Below are positions 55,080 to 64,000 of a stretch of DNA of 64,000 nt, in pieces (position 1 is the stretch's first letter; the number at the start of each line of letters is the position of its first letter). Origin of the DNA: a bacterium (GTDB lineage Bacteria > Bacillota > Bacilli > Lactobacillales > Streptococcaceae); the NCBI GenBank assembly GCA_905221325.1, contig CAJNCS010000006.1:62001-126000 (forward strand). The letters are read 5' to 3'. The notes below the pieces were generated by a model, which saw only the letters and a list, made by a program, of their open reading frames with translations, searched no databases and was not told the origin of the DNA. The position numbers and the translations under genes are program-made.

Positions 55080-58000
55080 TTAGTTGGATTCATCCTTTCT
55101 TCCTTTTAACATAAAAGTGGCTGTGAGGGCTAGGCTGAGACCTGCTAAGAAGAGGAGTGGGTTGGACGCTTCTCCTGTTGCTGGAAGTTCTTCTTTAGGA
55201 GAATGATTTCCAGCTTTAGCAAGACTCGGACTAGCTGAAAGTTGTTCAGCCTTGTGTATCAAGGCTTCTTCATCTGAAGTACTTGGTTTTTCCTCTGTGT
55301 TAGAGCTTGTTCCAGTTGCTTGATAGACGACAGCATAGGTACTGAAATGATTAGTGATGAATTCTACCTTTCCGTCTCGAACGGTGAAATCAAGGGCTTG
55401 CAACTCCTTGGTCGGAGTGAGGTAGTAGACATTTTCGACGCTAGCTGAAATAGGCAAGCGAACTAAGACAGAACCTTTCGGCTGCAAGCTATGATCTGTT
55501 GGATTTTTAAGTTGTAGGTCGTAAGCATCATAGGTCTTGCCAAAGAGTTCTTGAGCTAGGACACGTCGGCTAGAGATGTGAGAAATTCCTTCCAAGTCAG
55601 CAGCTCCACCGATGATTTCGACCCCTGTCTTTTTATCTTTCAAGGTGCGCAACTGATACTCAGGTCGGGTGAGGGTTGGAGTAGCCTGATCTCCACTAGT
55701 TTCGATAGGCTTAGTGTACTCAGGTTTTTCAACAGTAGGGGCTTCCTCTTGCCCCGCGGTTCCAATAGGTTCGTTGAATTCAGGAATTGTCAGAGTAGGT
55801 GGTTCTTCTTGCCCTGCAGTTCCGATAGGCCCAGTGTACTCAGGTTTTTCAACAGTAGGAGCTGGTTCCTCCCCCTTGCTTGTAGTTGGCTGCTTCTCGT
55901 CAACCTTCTTCTCATCTTTTTTAGTAAAGACAGCTACGACAGGGCTGCTTGTGGTATTTCCTTGAATGGTATAAGCTTCAATGACATTTCCAGCTTTGCG
56001 ATTGGTTTCTTCAGGAATTGGAATTTGAACTTGATTGTCTTGGATTGATAGCACGGTCTGATCCCCACTTGTAACCAGATGCGTTTCGTCCACTTTGCGC
56101 AATACCAGAGGATCTTTGACACCTGGGAAGGTTACAGCAATGGCTTCCCAATCTCCAGCTGGTAGGCTTAAGGAAATTTCTTTGTCATTTTCCTTAAGAG
56201 GAGCGATACTTGGACTATCTATACCAATAGCAGGAGCTTTGATAATATCAAAGGAATCTAGAGAAATTTTCTTGCGACCTTCTGGTGAATCTGGGTCAAC
56301 ACGTAATGTCAGGGTGTGCGGACCGTCAGTAAGGTTTGTAAATTCGCCAATAAAGGCTCTCTTTTCGGTTGCACCTGAAGTGTAGAAGTCTAGACTTGGC
56401 ATTTCTTTGCCATCTAGTGTAACACGTGCTCGTCCAAGAGCGAGGCTCTTCAAGCCATAAATACGAATGCCCGTTCCTGTAAAGGAAATAGTTGCCTGAG
56501 CTTCTGAAGCAGTACTTGGGTCGCTGTTGTTAATATCAGCGTATTTTTCCGTACCATCGTAGAGCTCAGGGTCAGACCAGTCTTTAAACTGGGAACCATA
56601 CTGGATACGCGAATCACGGTCGTCCATTTTTTCTATCGTGTTACCTGTTCCTGCTAGAATCTTGAAGTAGTCTAATGAAATTTTCGAGCGCTCACTTCCA
56701 CGTCCTTTGTGTTCACGTTTAACACTAAGAGTCAGTGTATGAGGTCCATCTGATAATCCTGTGAAGCGACCGATGAGGCTGCCTTTTTCAGTTGTCCCAG
56801 CAGTATGGAAATCAAGTTCTCCAACTTCTTTTCCGTCAATTTTAGCAGTAGCAAGACCTAGTTCGGACGATTTTAGTCCATAGATTTCGATACCAACACC
56901 ATTGAAAGGAACAGTAGCAGTCACGTCTTGGTCTGTGTAGTCCCCTTTTGAAAGGTCAGCAAATTTTTCTGTTCCTCCAAATAATTCTGAATCTGCCCAG
57001 TTTCCAAAGGCAGCTCCGTACTGGATACGGCTATCTCGGTCGTCCATCAACTCGCTGTATGTTTCGACAGTGGCCTGTTCGGATACCTGTGTGGAAACTT
57101 CGCCCAGCATCGCCTTGACAGTATAGGCATAGGCGAGTTGAGGATTTAGTGATCGATCGATAAAGTTAGTTTGATTGGTTACAAATTCTTTAGTTGCAGA
57201 GGTTTGGCCAGATTCATCTTTTACTTGTCTTTGGATGACATAGTGGGTAGCGCCTTCAACTTGATTGAAGGTGAGTTCGGCAGTGACTCCATTTTGTCGA
57301 ACTGCTGTCAGACTGGTTACACGACCATGGAAGTGTTCAAAGGTAATAACATCCCCCTTTTGTGTTGCCAGTTGGATGCGGCCATCTTTGAGGACAGTTG
57401 CCTTGACTGCTTTGCCATTGACCTTGATTTGGCTGGCTTCGATATTTGGATAGTCTACAACTAAGTCTCCACCGACATTTGAAAGGAAGGACAAGCTTTG
57501 CAGGTTTTTATCTTTCCACTTCATGCTGACTTCAAAGTTACCACGGGCAATCAAGCCAGAAACCTGTCCGTCTTTCCAAGCATCTGGAAGGGCTGGCAAT
57601 GGCGCAATATAGCCAGTATGAGATTGCAGGAGCATTTCTGCCATCCCACTAGTTGCTCCAAAGTTTCCGTCGATTTGGAAAGGCGCGTGAGTATCCCAAA
57701 GGTTTTCTAGGGTTGAATACTTGAGCTGTTCAGCAAGCAAGCGATGGGCACGGTTACCGTCTAAGAGACGAGCCCAGAGGTTGATTTTATTGGCCTTAGA
57801 CCAACCAGTCCCACCATCTCCGCGATGGTTGAGGGTAGCACGCGCAGCTTCTAGGTATTCAGCCTGATCCTTGCTAAAGAGTGTACCTGGGAAGAGACCT
57901 ACCAGATGGGAAACATGGCGGTGGTTATTTTCAATGCCTTCGTTGGTGAATTGTGGGCTATCTTCTTCGTACCATTCCTTGATACGGCCCTCATTGTTGA

Positions 58001-60083
58001 TGTGAAGGGGTTTTAGTTTGTCAAATTTAGCCTTGACCTCTGTGACTAAGTCTTGGTCGACTTTTAGATGGTTGGCGACCTCCATGTAGTCGTGGAATAG
58101 CTGCCAGACTAGCGACTGGTCAAAGGTATTTCCGATGGTGATGGTACCGTGTTCTGGTGAGTAGGATGGAGAAGACACCCAACGGTCACTGGCCTGATCA
58201 TAGTGCAAGAAGGAGTTCCAGAACTTAGCGGTTTCCTTGAGCATAGGATAAATCTTTTCTTTGAGATAAGCTTCGTCCTTAGTGAATTTATAGTAGTCAT
58301 AAACGTTCTGCATCATCCAGGCATTAGCAGCTGGAGACCACCCCCAATAGTAATTCCAACCAGGAGTAGTCCAGCCAAATGGTGTTGCTTGAGTGTGGAC
58401 CAGCCAACCATTTTCTTGTCCGTCTTTGGATTCGATACCTGCGTATTCCTTGGCAGCGATACGGCCATAGTAACGCATGTCGTCAATATAATTGATCATT
58501 GGCTTGGCTGTTTCAGCAAGGTTGCTCATGTAAGCCGGCCAGTAGTTCATTTGCAAATTGACATTGAGGTGGTAGTCAGCGTTCCAAGGTGGATTGTCTA
58601 CAGCATTCCAGACTCCTTGTAGGTTGGCAGGAAGGGCATCTGTCCGATCACGAGACGAACTAATCAGTAGATAACGACCATATTGGAAGAAGAGTTCTTC
58701 CAGTTTTTGCCCTTTGCTAGGGTTATAGCTTTGAAGGGCCTTTTTTGTCGTTTGAGCAGTCTTGCTTCCACCTAGATTTAGTTTAACGCGGTTAAAGAGA
58801 CTTTGATAATCCTTGATATGGTCCTTTTTAAGTGTCTCGTAGTCTTTGGACTTAGCAGCTTCTACAATACTTTTAACCGTTTTTTCAAGGTCAATGTCTT
58901 TTCGATAGTTGGTTTTTGGATTTTGAGCAAAGTTAGTCTTGGCGCTGAGATAGAGGGTCGCATAGCTTGCACCTGTGACGGTTAGAGTCTCATTCTGAAC
59001 AGTCACCTTTCCGTCCGTTTTAATTCCTAGATAGGATGCAAATTTGAGGCCGTTATCTTTGACAGTCCCTTTTAGAAGGATTCCGTTTTCATCTGTAGTG
59101 ACATGACCATTCTTATAGTTGGAATATTCCCAAGAGTAGTTCCCATTAGCAAGCAAGTCTTCTGTCAAGCTATTCCAAAGGGTAAAGTCAAGTGTCCTGT
59201 TTCCTTTTTTAGTCAAGTGGGTCACGGTGACATCATCAGGATAGCTGGAGAAGGTTTCGCGTTTGAAGGTGGTCCCATCTTGGGTGTAAGAAGTTGTCGT
59301 AGTGGCTTCTGTGATATCCAAACCACGATGATAATCAGTTACTGTATCTAGTCCTTTCTTCTGGTTATTAAAGACCATGAAGATATCTCCAAAGGCTAGG
59401 TAACGTCCATACTGGGCGTTGTTTGGTCCAACTAGATTTTGTTCAGCTAGCTGTTTTGCTTTTTGGCGGTCACCAGCTTCGAGGGCTTTACGTATCTCTG
59501 CTAAAACCTTGTAGCGATCCTTGTAGTTTCCTCCGTTATAGTCGGTGCTATCGGGTTGTGGTCCTCCAGACCAGAGGGTCTTTTCGTTGTACTGGATTCT
59601 CTCTTCCCCGATGAGACCGAAAACCTTGGCTCCCATCTCTCCATTTCCGACAGGAAGGGCTTGTTTTTCCCATCCATCATAGGAGGGAGCTGTTGGCTGA
59701 TCGTAGTTGAGTTGATAGTTTTCTTGCTTTGTCACCGGCTGATCTGCTTTTTCAGGTTCCTTATTTTCTTTAGCTTCTACAATGGCTTCTTCACTAGCTT
59801 GACTACTTATAGTCTGAGTCTCCTCGGTTGGCTTGCTTTCGGAAACTGCTGGACTCTCTGCTAGAGACGGATTTGTAGTTTCAGTAGCTTCAACTGCTAT
59901 AGGTTCACTATCAGGCTTAGTGCTAGCTTCGACTGAGGTCTGTTCAGTTTGTTTGACCTCGATACTATCAGCAGAGACAGTGTGGCTGGCTAGAAAAACA
60001 GCCCCCAGTAAAACAGAAGCAGTCCCAACAGTCAGCTTGCGGATGCTATAGCGACAGGATTTCTCCCAAAAGTGTTTTTTCAT
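55080..60083 (-). CDS. Wall-anchored GH95 alpha-L-fucosidase
   Basis: The 1667-aa surface protein has a YSIRK signal (CRYSIRKLTVG) ending near HTVSA, a Ser/Thr/Glu-rich stretch, and a GH95 domain (about residues 120-910) with LPVGNGEMGAKVFG, PPWNADYHLNVNLQMNYWPA and FQIDGNFGATSGM. GH95 enzymes remove alpha-1,2-linked fucose, as in blood-group H and mucin glycans. A fibronectin-type segment, two related sugar-binding-like beta domains (each starting DDRDSRIQYG), proline-rich GTAGQEE repeats and LPATG follow. The start at 60083 has GGAGGG upstream; the ATG at 60098 lies before that site and is rejected. Confidence 0.92.
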   Translation of the reverse strand: MKKHFWEKSCRYSIRKLTVGTASVLLGAVFLASHTVSADSIEVKQTEQTSVEASTKPDSEPIAVEATETTNPSLAESPAVSESKPTEETQTISSQASEEAIVEAKENKEPEKADQPVTKQENYQLNYDQPTAPSYDGWEKQALPVGNGEMGAKVFGLIGEERIQYNEKTLWSGGPQPDSTDYNGGNYKDRYKVLAEIRKALEAGDRQKAKQLAEQNLVGPNNAQYGRYLAFGDIFMVFNNQKKGLDTVTDYHRGLDITEATTTTSYTQDGTTFKRETFSSYPDDVTVTHLTKKGNRTLDFTLWNSLTEDLLANGNYSWEYSNYKNGHVTTDENGILLKGTVKDNGLKFASYLGIKTDGKVTVQNETLTVTGASYATLYLSAKTNFAQNPKTNYRKDIDLEKTVKSIVEAAKSKDYETLKKDHIKDYQSLFNRVKLNLGGSKTAQTTKKALQSYNPSKGQKLEELFFQYGRYLLISSSRDRTDALPANLQGVWNAVDNPPWNADYHLNVNLQMNYWPAYMSNLAETAKPMINYIDDMRYYGRIAAKEYAGIESKDGQENGWLVHTQATPFGWTTPGWNYYWGWSPAANAWMMQNVYDYYKFTKDEAYLKEKIYPMLKETAKFWNSFLHYDQASDRWVSSPSYSPEHGTITIGNTFDQSLVWQLFHDYMEVANHLKVDQDLVTEVKAKFDKLKPLHINNEGRIKEWYEEDSPQFTNEGIENNHRHVSHLVGLFPGTLFSKDQAEYLEAARATLNHRGDGGTGWSKANKINLWARLLDGNRAHRLLAEQLKYSTLENLWDTHAPFQIDGNFGATSGMAEMLLQSHTGYIAPLPALPDAWKDGQVSGLIARGNFEVSMKWKDKNLQSLSFLSNVGGDLVVDYPNIEASQIKVNGKAVKATVLKDGRIQLATQKGDVITFEHFHGRVTSLTAVRQNGVTAELTFNQVEGATHYVIQRQVKDESGQTSATKEFVTNQTNFIDRSLNPQLAYAYTVKAMLGEVSTQVSEQATVETYSELMDDRDSRIQYGAAFGNWADSELFGGTEKFADLSKGDYTDQDVTATVPFNGVGIEIYGLKSSELGLATAKIDGKEVGELDFHTAGTTEKGSLIGRFTGLSDGPHTLTLSVKREHKGRGSERSKISLDYFKILAGTGNTIEKMDDRDSRIQYGSQFKDWSDPELYDGTEKYADINNSDPSTASEAQATISFTGTGIRIYGLKSLALGRARVTLDGKEMPSLDFYTSGATEKRAFIGEFTNLTDGPHTLTLRVDPDSPEGRKKISLDSFDIIKAPAIGIDSPSIAPLKENDKEISLSLPAGDWEAIAVTFPGVKDPLVLRKVDETHLVTSGDQTVLSIQDNQVQIPIPEETNRKAGNVIEAYTIQGNTTSSPVVAVFTKKDEKKVDEKQPTTSKGEEPAPTVEKPEYTGPIGTAGQEEPPTLTIPEFNEPIGTAGQEEAPTVEKPEYTKPIETSGDQATPTLTRPEYQLRTLKDKKTGVEIIGGAADLEGISHISSRRVLAQELFGKTYDAYDLQLKNPTDHSLQPKGSVLVRLPISASVENVYYLTPTKELQALDFTVRDGKVEFITNHFSTYAVVYQATGTSSNTEEKPSTSDEEALIHKAEQLSASPSLAKAGNHSPKEELPATGEASNPLLFLAGLSLALTATFMLKGRKDESN

Positions 60084-60103
60084 AAAACCCTCCTTCATTT
60101 ATT

Positions 60104-60117
60104 CGAAACCGCTTACA
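60104..60117 (+). promoter_or_regulatory. cre-like site (CcpA) upstream of the GH95 gene
   Basis: CGAAACCGCTTACA matches TGAAANCGNTTNCA at all but the first base. It lies 20 bases before the start codon, so CcpA binding would block transcription. TATAAAGCAGTTTCG at 60121-60135 is a second, weaker match. Confidence 0.6.
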
Positions 60118-60135
60118 TTTTATAAAGCAGTTTCG

Positions 60136-60414
60136 TTTGTTTTGTTTCTATTTATCTCCTCACCTCCCATTCTAATGGTCGCTTAGCATTTGTCAATAGC
60201 TTTTTAGCAAGAGACATATTTGTTGTTGTTTTTTCTTAAAAAAGTAGAAGAAAGAGAGGAAAGGGTGGAATTACTCGTAATTTCATAGTTCAATCTGATT
60301 TTAAGACTAGCTTAGAATTGGCTTAACCCCTCCTTGAAAGCGTAAAACAAACTAGTCAGGAAAGTCACTTTGTGGTATAATATAGAAGACTCAAAAAGAA
60401 ACAGGAGAAAAAGA
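60136..60414. other. Intergenic region between divergent GH95 gene and yneF
   Basis: About 280 bases carry no gene. A TATAAT at 60376-60381 is the likely -10 for yneF. The rest, including the T-rich stretch at 60210-60240, shows no clear structure. Confidence 0.5.
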
Positions 60415-60663
60415 ATGGATTTACTTTTAGCAATTGTCTTGATTGTGCTAGCTTTTCTAGGAGGAGCTCTTGGAGGGATGTACTTGGTTCGTAAGCAAAT
60501 TGAAAAAGAATTTGCGGACAACCCACGTTTGAACGCTGAGGCAGTTCGTGCTCTCTTGAGTGCAAATGGTCAAAAACCAAGCGAAGCCAAGGTACAACAA
60601 GTATACCACCAAATCATCCGTCAACAAAAAGCAGCCCTCGCTAACAATAAAAAGAAAAAATAA
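60415..60663 (+). CDS. yneF: YneF/UPF0154 family small membrane protein
   Basis: The 82-aa protein has one N-terminal TM helix ([21 protein letters not shown]), then a positively charged helical tail with [25 protein letters not shown], the UPF0154 signature. Its function is unknown; it is widely conserved in Firmicutes. The ATG at 60415 follows ACAGGAG. Confidence 0.9.
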   Translation: MDLLLAIVLIVLAFLGGALGGMYLVRKQIEKEFADNPRLNAEAVRALLSANGQKPSEAKVQQVYHQIIRQQKAALANNKKKK

Positions 60664-60671
60664 ATAAGGAA

Positions 60672-60697
60672 AAGTCTGGGATGAAAGTTCCAGACTT
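60672..60697 (+). terminator. Possible weak terminator after yneF
   Basis: AAGTCTGG and CCAGACTT pair around a 10-base loop; the tail CTCACTAT is poor in T. Confidence 0.4.
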
Positions 60698-60869
60698 CTC
60701 ACTATGTTCAATAGTTCTCAAGGATAAGACTTTTTCCTTGCATTCTATTGATATTTGATTATGATTAAGAGAGAGGCAGTTGACATTCCATCAAGCTGTC
60801 TGTCAGTTCGTTCAGGACAAGAAATCATGATGAACTATCAATCAGAAAAAAGACTAGAAAGAAGACTGT

Positions 60870-61664
60870 ATGGATAATCGACCAATTGGTTTTTTGGATT
60901 CGGGTGTCGGGGGCTTGACCGTTGTTCGTGAGCTCATGCGCCAGCTTCCTCATGAAGAAATCGTCTATATTGGAGATTCGGCGCGGGCGCCTTATGGTCC
61001 CCGTCCTGCTGAGCAAATTCGGGAATATACTTGGCAGTTGGTCAACTTTCTTTTGACCAAGGATGTCAAGATGATTGTCATTGCTTGTAATACTGCGACT
61101 GCGGTCGTCTGGGAAGAAATCAAGGCTCAACTAGACATTCCTGTCCTAGGTGTGATTTTGCCAGGAGCTTCGGCAGCCATCAAGTCCAGTCCAGGCGGGA
61201 AAATCGGAGTGATTGGAACTCCCATGACGGTACAATCAGACATCTACCGTCAGAAAATCCATGATTTGGATCCAGACTTACAGGTGGAGAGTTTGGCCTG
61301 TCCCAAGTTTGCGCCCTTGGTCGAGTCTGGTGCCCTGTCAACCAGTGTAACCAAGAAAGTGGTTTATGAAACCCTGCGCCCCTTGGTCGGAAAGGTGGAT
61401 AGCCTGATTCTGGGTTGTACCCATTACCCACTCCTTCGCCCTATCATCCAAAATGTTATGGGACCAAAGGTTCAGCTGATCGATAGTGGAGCAGAGTGTG
61501 TACGGGATATCTCGGTTTTGCTTAACTATTTTGAAATCAATCGTAGTCGAGATGCGGGACCTCTTCAACATCGTTTTTACACAACAGCCAATAGCCAAAG
61601 TTTTGCCCAGATTGGAGCAGAATGGCTGGAAAAAGAGATTCATGTGGAGCATGTAACTTTATGA
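60870..61664 (+). CDS. murI: Glutamate racemase
   Basis: The 264-aa enzyme makes D-glutamate for peptidoglycan. The catalytic cysteines lie in VIACNTATA (about residue 74) and LGCTHYP (about residue 185), and the N-terminal substrate segment is [12 protein letters not shown]. The length is normal. It leads a tightly coupled operon: rdgB starts in its stop (ATGA), then the phosphoesterase, the CBS protein and a xerD-like gene. Confidence 0.96.
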   Translation: MDNRPIGFLDSGVGGLTVVRELMRQLPHEEIVYIGDSARAPYGPRPAEQIREYTWQLVNFLLTKDVKMIVIACNTATAVVWEEIKAQLDIPVLGVILPGASAAIKSSPGGKIGVIGTPMTVQSDIYRQKIHDLDPDLQVESLACPKFAPLVESGALSTSVTKKVVYETLRPLVGKVDSLILGCTHYPLLRPIIQNVMGPKVQLIDSGAECVRDISVLLNYFEINRSRDAGPLQHRFYTTANSQSFAQIGAEWLEKEIHVEHVTL

Positions 61665-62632
61665 CAAACAAAATTTATGAATACAAGGATGACCAGGACT
61701 GGTATGTCGGTGTCTGGGATGTCTATGGAGGCATCTATAGCCTTATCAAAGATCCTCTCGAGCTTGAGTTTATGGATTTAGCGCGGATTTTTCGTGACGA
61801 GGAAAAGGGCTTTCCGATTACAATAACGGTGATGCGCTGGTTTTCTAACTACCGTCTGCTCTCCTTTATCGTTGAGATTTTAAATGCAGAAGCAGGCCGA
61901 AACTTGGAAGTTATCCAACGTCAGGGAGCCCTGCTCTTGGTTGAAAATGGAAAACTTTTGCATGCAGAATTGCCTAAAGAAGGCGTTGATGTAGAAGCCT
62001 TCTTTGAAACTAGCAAGGTTAGAGAAACCTTGTTGATTGCGACTCGCAACGAAGGCAAGACCAAGGAATTCCGAGCTATCTTTGACAAGTTAGGCTATGA
62101 TGTGGAAAATCTCAATGACTATCCAGATCTGCCTGAAGTAGCTGAAACAGGTATGACTTTTGAAGAAAATGCTCGACTTAAAGCAGAAACTATTTCCCAA
62201 TTAACAGGCAAGATGGTGCTAGCAGATGACTCTGGTCTCAAAGTCGATGTCCTCGGTGGCTTGCCAGGTGTCTGGTCAGCCCGTTTTGCAGGAGTGGGAG
62301 CGACTGATCGTGAAAACAATGCCAAACTCTTGCACGAATTGGCCATGGTCTTTGAGCTCAAAGATCGTTCAGCTCAGTTCCACACAACCTTAGTCGTAGC
62401 TAGTCCAAACAAGGAAAGCTTGGTGGTTGAAGCTGACTGGCCAGGTTATATCAACTTTGAACCCAAGGGCGAAAATGGTTTTGGCTATGATCCCCTTTTC
62501 CTTGTGGGAGAGACAGGTAAGTCAGCAGCCGAATTAACCCTTGAAGAAAAAAATAGCCAATCCCACCGTGCCTTAGCCGTTAAGAAACTTTTGGAGGTAT
62601 TTCCATCATGGCAAAGCAAACCATCATTGTAA
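61661..62632 (+). CDS. rdgB: dITP/XTP pyrophosphatase with N-terminal extension
   Basis: The 323-aa protein has a C-terminal RdgB/HAM1 domain (from about residue 125) with [38 protein letters not shown] and FGYDPLF. It cleans the nucleotide pool of dITP and XTP. The first 125 residues, absent from the 200-aa enzymes of most bacteria, are shared by streptococcal relatives (from memory) and show no recognised domain. The start overlaps the murI stop; the frame from 61622 lies within murI and is rejected. Confidence 0.94.
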   Translation: MTNKIYEYKDDQDWYVGVWDVYGGIYSLIKDPLELEFMDLARIFRDEEKGFPITITVMRWFSNYRLLSFIVEILNAEAGRNLEVIQRQGALLLVENGKLLHAELPKEGVDVEAFFETSKVRETLLIATRNEGKTKEFRAIFDKLGYDVENLNDYPDLPEVAETGMTFEENARLKAETISQLTGKMVLADDSGLKVDVLGGLPGVWSARFAGVGATDRENNAKLLHELAMVFELKDRSAQFHTTLVVASPNKESLVVEADWPGYINFEPKGENGFGYDPLFLVGETGKSAAELTLEEKNSQSHRALAVKKLLEVFPSWQSKPSL

Positions 62633-63129
62633 TGAGTGACTCCCACGGCGATAGCTTGATTGTCGAAGAAATTCGTGACCGCTATCTGGGGAAAGTTGAT
62701 GCCATTTTTCACGATGGTGACTCAGAACTCCGTCCAGACTCTCCGCTCTGGGAAGGCATCCATGTCGTCAAAGGAAATATGGACTTTTATGCCGGCTACC
62801 CAGAACGTTTGGTAACTCAACTTGGTCCAACCAAGATCATCCAGACGCATGGACACTTGTTTGATATCAATTTCAACTTTCAAAAGTTGGACTACTGGGC
62901 TCAGGAAGAAGAAGCCGATATCTGTCTCTATGGTCACTTGCATGTGCCAAATGCTTGGATGGAAGGTAAAACTCTCTTTCTCAATCCAGGCTCCATCAGC
63001 CAACCACGAGGGACTATCAGAGAATGTCTCTATGCTCGAGTGAAGATTGATGACAGCTATTTTAAAGTAGACTTTTTGACACGTGATCATGAGATTTATC
63101 CAGGCTTGTCCAAGGAGTTTGCTCGATGA
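62608..63129 (+). CDS. YfcE/MJ0936-type metallophosphoesterase
   Basis: The 173-aa calcineurin-like phosphoesterase has metal-binding motifs [27 protein letters not shown] and YGHLHVP. Members hydrolyse phosphodiesters; the substrate here is unknown. Its start overlaps the rdgB end by 25 bases, with TTGGAGG upstream. It shares an operon with murI, rdgB and a c-di-AMP-type CBS protein. Confidence 0.92.
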   Translation: MAKQTIIVMSDSHGDSLIVEEIRDRYLGKVDAIFHDGDSELRPDSPLWEGIHVVKGNMDFYAGYPERLVTQLGPTKIIQTHGHLFDINFNFQKLDYWAQEEEADICLYGHLHVPNAWMEGKTLFLNPGSISQPRGTIRECLYARVKIDDSYFKVDFLTRDHEIYPGLSKEFAR

Positions 63130-63587
63130 TTGCCAAGGAATTTGAAGCATTTTTATTGGGGCAGGAAGAAACTTTTCTTACCCCTGCTGAGAATCTAGCA
63201 GCCTTGATTGATACCCACAATGCCGACCATGCAATTTTGGTGCTGAGCCAAATCACCTATACCCGTATCCCAGTTGTGACCTTTGACAAACGCTTTGTTG
63301 GAACCATTGGTCTGAGAGACATTTTGGCTTATCAAATGGAGCAAGGTTTGACGGATGAGCAGATGGCAACGACAGACATCGTCAATATGACCAAGACGGA
63401 TGTGGCAGTTGTCGCTCCAGACTATAACATCACTGAAGTCCTCCATAAACTGGTGGATGAACCTTTCTTGCCAGTGGTAGATGATGAAGGGATTTTTCAA
63501 GGAATCATCACGCGCAAGTCCATCCTCAAGGCTGTCAATGCTCTCTTGCATGACTTTAATAAGGAATATGAGATTCGATGCAAATGA
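63126..63587 (+). CDS. CBS-domain protein, CbpB/YkuL-like
   Basis: The 153-aa protein consists of two CBS motifs, the first with RIPVVTFDKRFVGTIGLRDIL and the second with EPFLPVVDDEGIFQGIITRKSIL. It resembles CbpB/YkuL, known to bind c-di-AMP and to control (p)ppGpp synthetase Rel in other Firmicutes. Binding here is inferred from family. It overlaps the phosphoesterase stop by 4 bases. Confidence 0.88.
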   Translation: MIAKEFEAFLLGQEETFLTPAENLAALIDTHNADHAILVLSQITYTRIPVVTFDKRFVGTIGLRDILAYQMEQGLTDEQMATTDIVNMTKTDVAVVAPDYNITEVLHKLVDEPFLPVVDDEGIFQGIITRKSILKAVNALLHDFNKEYEIRCK

Positions 63588-64000
63588 GAGATAGGATTTC
63601 AGACTTTTTAGAGGGAAAGCAGGGATTGTCTGCCAATTCCAAGCAGTCTTATAAGTATGATTTGGAGCAATTTTTAGATATTGTAGGTGAGCGGATTTCG
63701 GAGACCGGTCTCAAGATTTACCAAGCCCAGCTAGCCAATCTAAAAATCAGCGCCCAGAAGCGAAAACTTTCGGCCTGTAACCAATTTCTCTACTTTCTCT
63801 ATCAGAAAGGAGAAGTGGACAGCTTTTATCGTTTGGAATTAGCCAAACAAGCTGAAAAGCAGACTGAAAAGCCAGAACTGTTAGACCTAGACTCTTTTTG
63901 GCAGGAAAGTAATTATCCAGAAGGACGCTTGCTGGCGCTTCTTATCTTGGAAATAGGACTCTTGCCAAGTGAGATTTTAGCCCTTAAGGTTGCAGATATC
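63578..64000 (+). CDS. XerD-like tyrosine recombinase, 5' part
   Basis: The first 141 codons are present; the gene runs off the window. The SAM-like core-binding domain is seen (GLSANSKQSYKYDLEQFLDI), followed by the start of the catalytic domain (LLALLILEIGLLPSEILAL). Its place in the murI-rdgB-cbs operon, where scpA/scpB usually follow, fits the streptococcal XerD-like protein rather than XerS. At the position of the first catalytic arginine (G-L-R in XerD) the sequence reads GLLPSE, so that arginine is missing, a trait noted in this XerD-like family. Confidence 0.85.
   Translation, partial: MQMRDRISDFLEGKQGLSANSKQSYKYDLEQFLDIVGERISETGLKIYQAQLANLKISAQKRKLSACNQFLYFLYQKGEVDSFYRLELAKQAEKQTEKPELLDLDSFWQESNYPEGRLLALLILEIGLLPSEILALKVADI

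Overview
The window is a chromosome segment of a mitis-group Streptococcus (S. mitis / S. oralis / S. pneumoniae relatives). The evidence is the AmiACDEF oligopeptide permease, the mraW-ftsL-pbp2x-mraY block, the murI-rdgB-phosphoesterase-CBS-xerD-like block, and two very large surface proteins with YSIRK-type signals and LPXTG anchors. The species cannot be fixed from the sequence alone.

Bases 1-18.8 kb are core genome. They hold the ami operon (the end of amiA through amiF), a trkH/trkA potassium system on the minus strand, a terminated small RNA or leader in front of the tRNA methyltransferase trmL, an FMN riboswitch with ribU and a PAP2 phosphatase, a Phe T-box with pheS, an acetyltransferase gene and pheT, a two-gene ABC exporter, and the L13 leader with rplM-rpsI.

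Bases 18.74-36.4 kb are an accessory hotspot at the 3' end of rpsI. Element 1 (about 13.8 kb) has a tyrosine integrase, a repressor, an excisionase-like protein, a replisome organizer and two MobC-like proteins, but no relaxase. Its cargo is a frameshifted Type ISP restriction-modification enzyme, a SIR2 + HerA antiphage pair, and an AlbA/Schlafen-type gene broken by a stop codon. The rpsI 3' end occurs three more times downstream (32508, 36054, 36324). All copies encode the same 16-residue tail and differ only synonymously, so this is a record of repeated insertions. Between the first two downstream copies lies an unassigned three-gene operon: a DUF-type protein, an AAA+ ATPase with a poly-T frameshift, and a two-TM membrane protein. 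It is the best candidate here for an undescribed defence system.

Bases 36.7-41.3 kb hold a broken membrane-protein gene, an acetyltransferase gene and an SOS-like operon: a self-cleaving XRE-S24 regulator, a Y-family polymerase, a YolD-like protein and a possible 46-residue protein. A palindromic operator lies over the operon's -35 box.

Bases 41.4-60.1 kb contain two minus-strand genes for wall-anchored fucosidases. One is a 2046-aa fusion of a trypsin-like protease with GH29; the other is a GH95 enzyme of about 1667 aa. Both have cre-like sites upstream, which suggests CcpA control of host-glycan use. Between them lie a glutathione peroxidase gene, a cluster of DUF3278-like membrane-protein genes with its XRE regulator gene, and the division/cell-wall genes rsmH, ftsL, pbpX and mraY. 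The window ends in yneF, murI, rdgB, a phosphoesterase gene, a CBS-domain gene and the start of a xerD-like gene.
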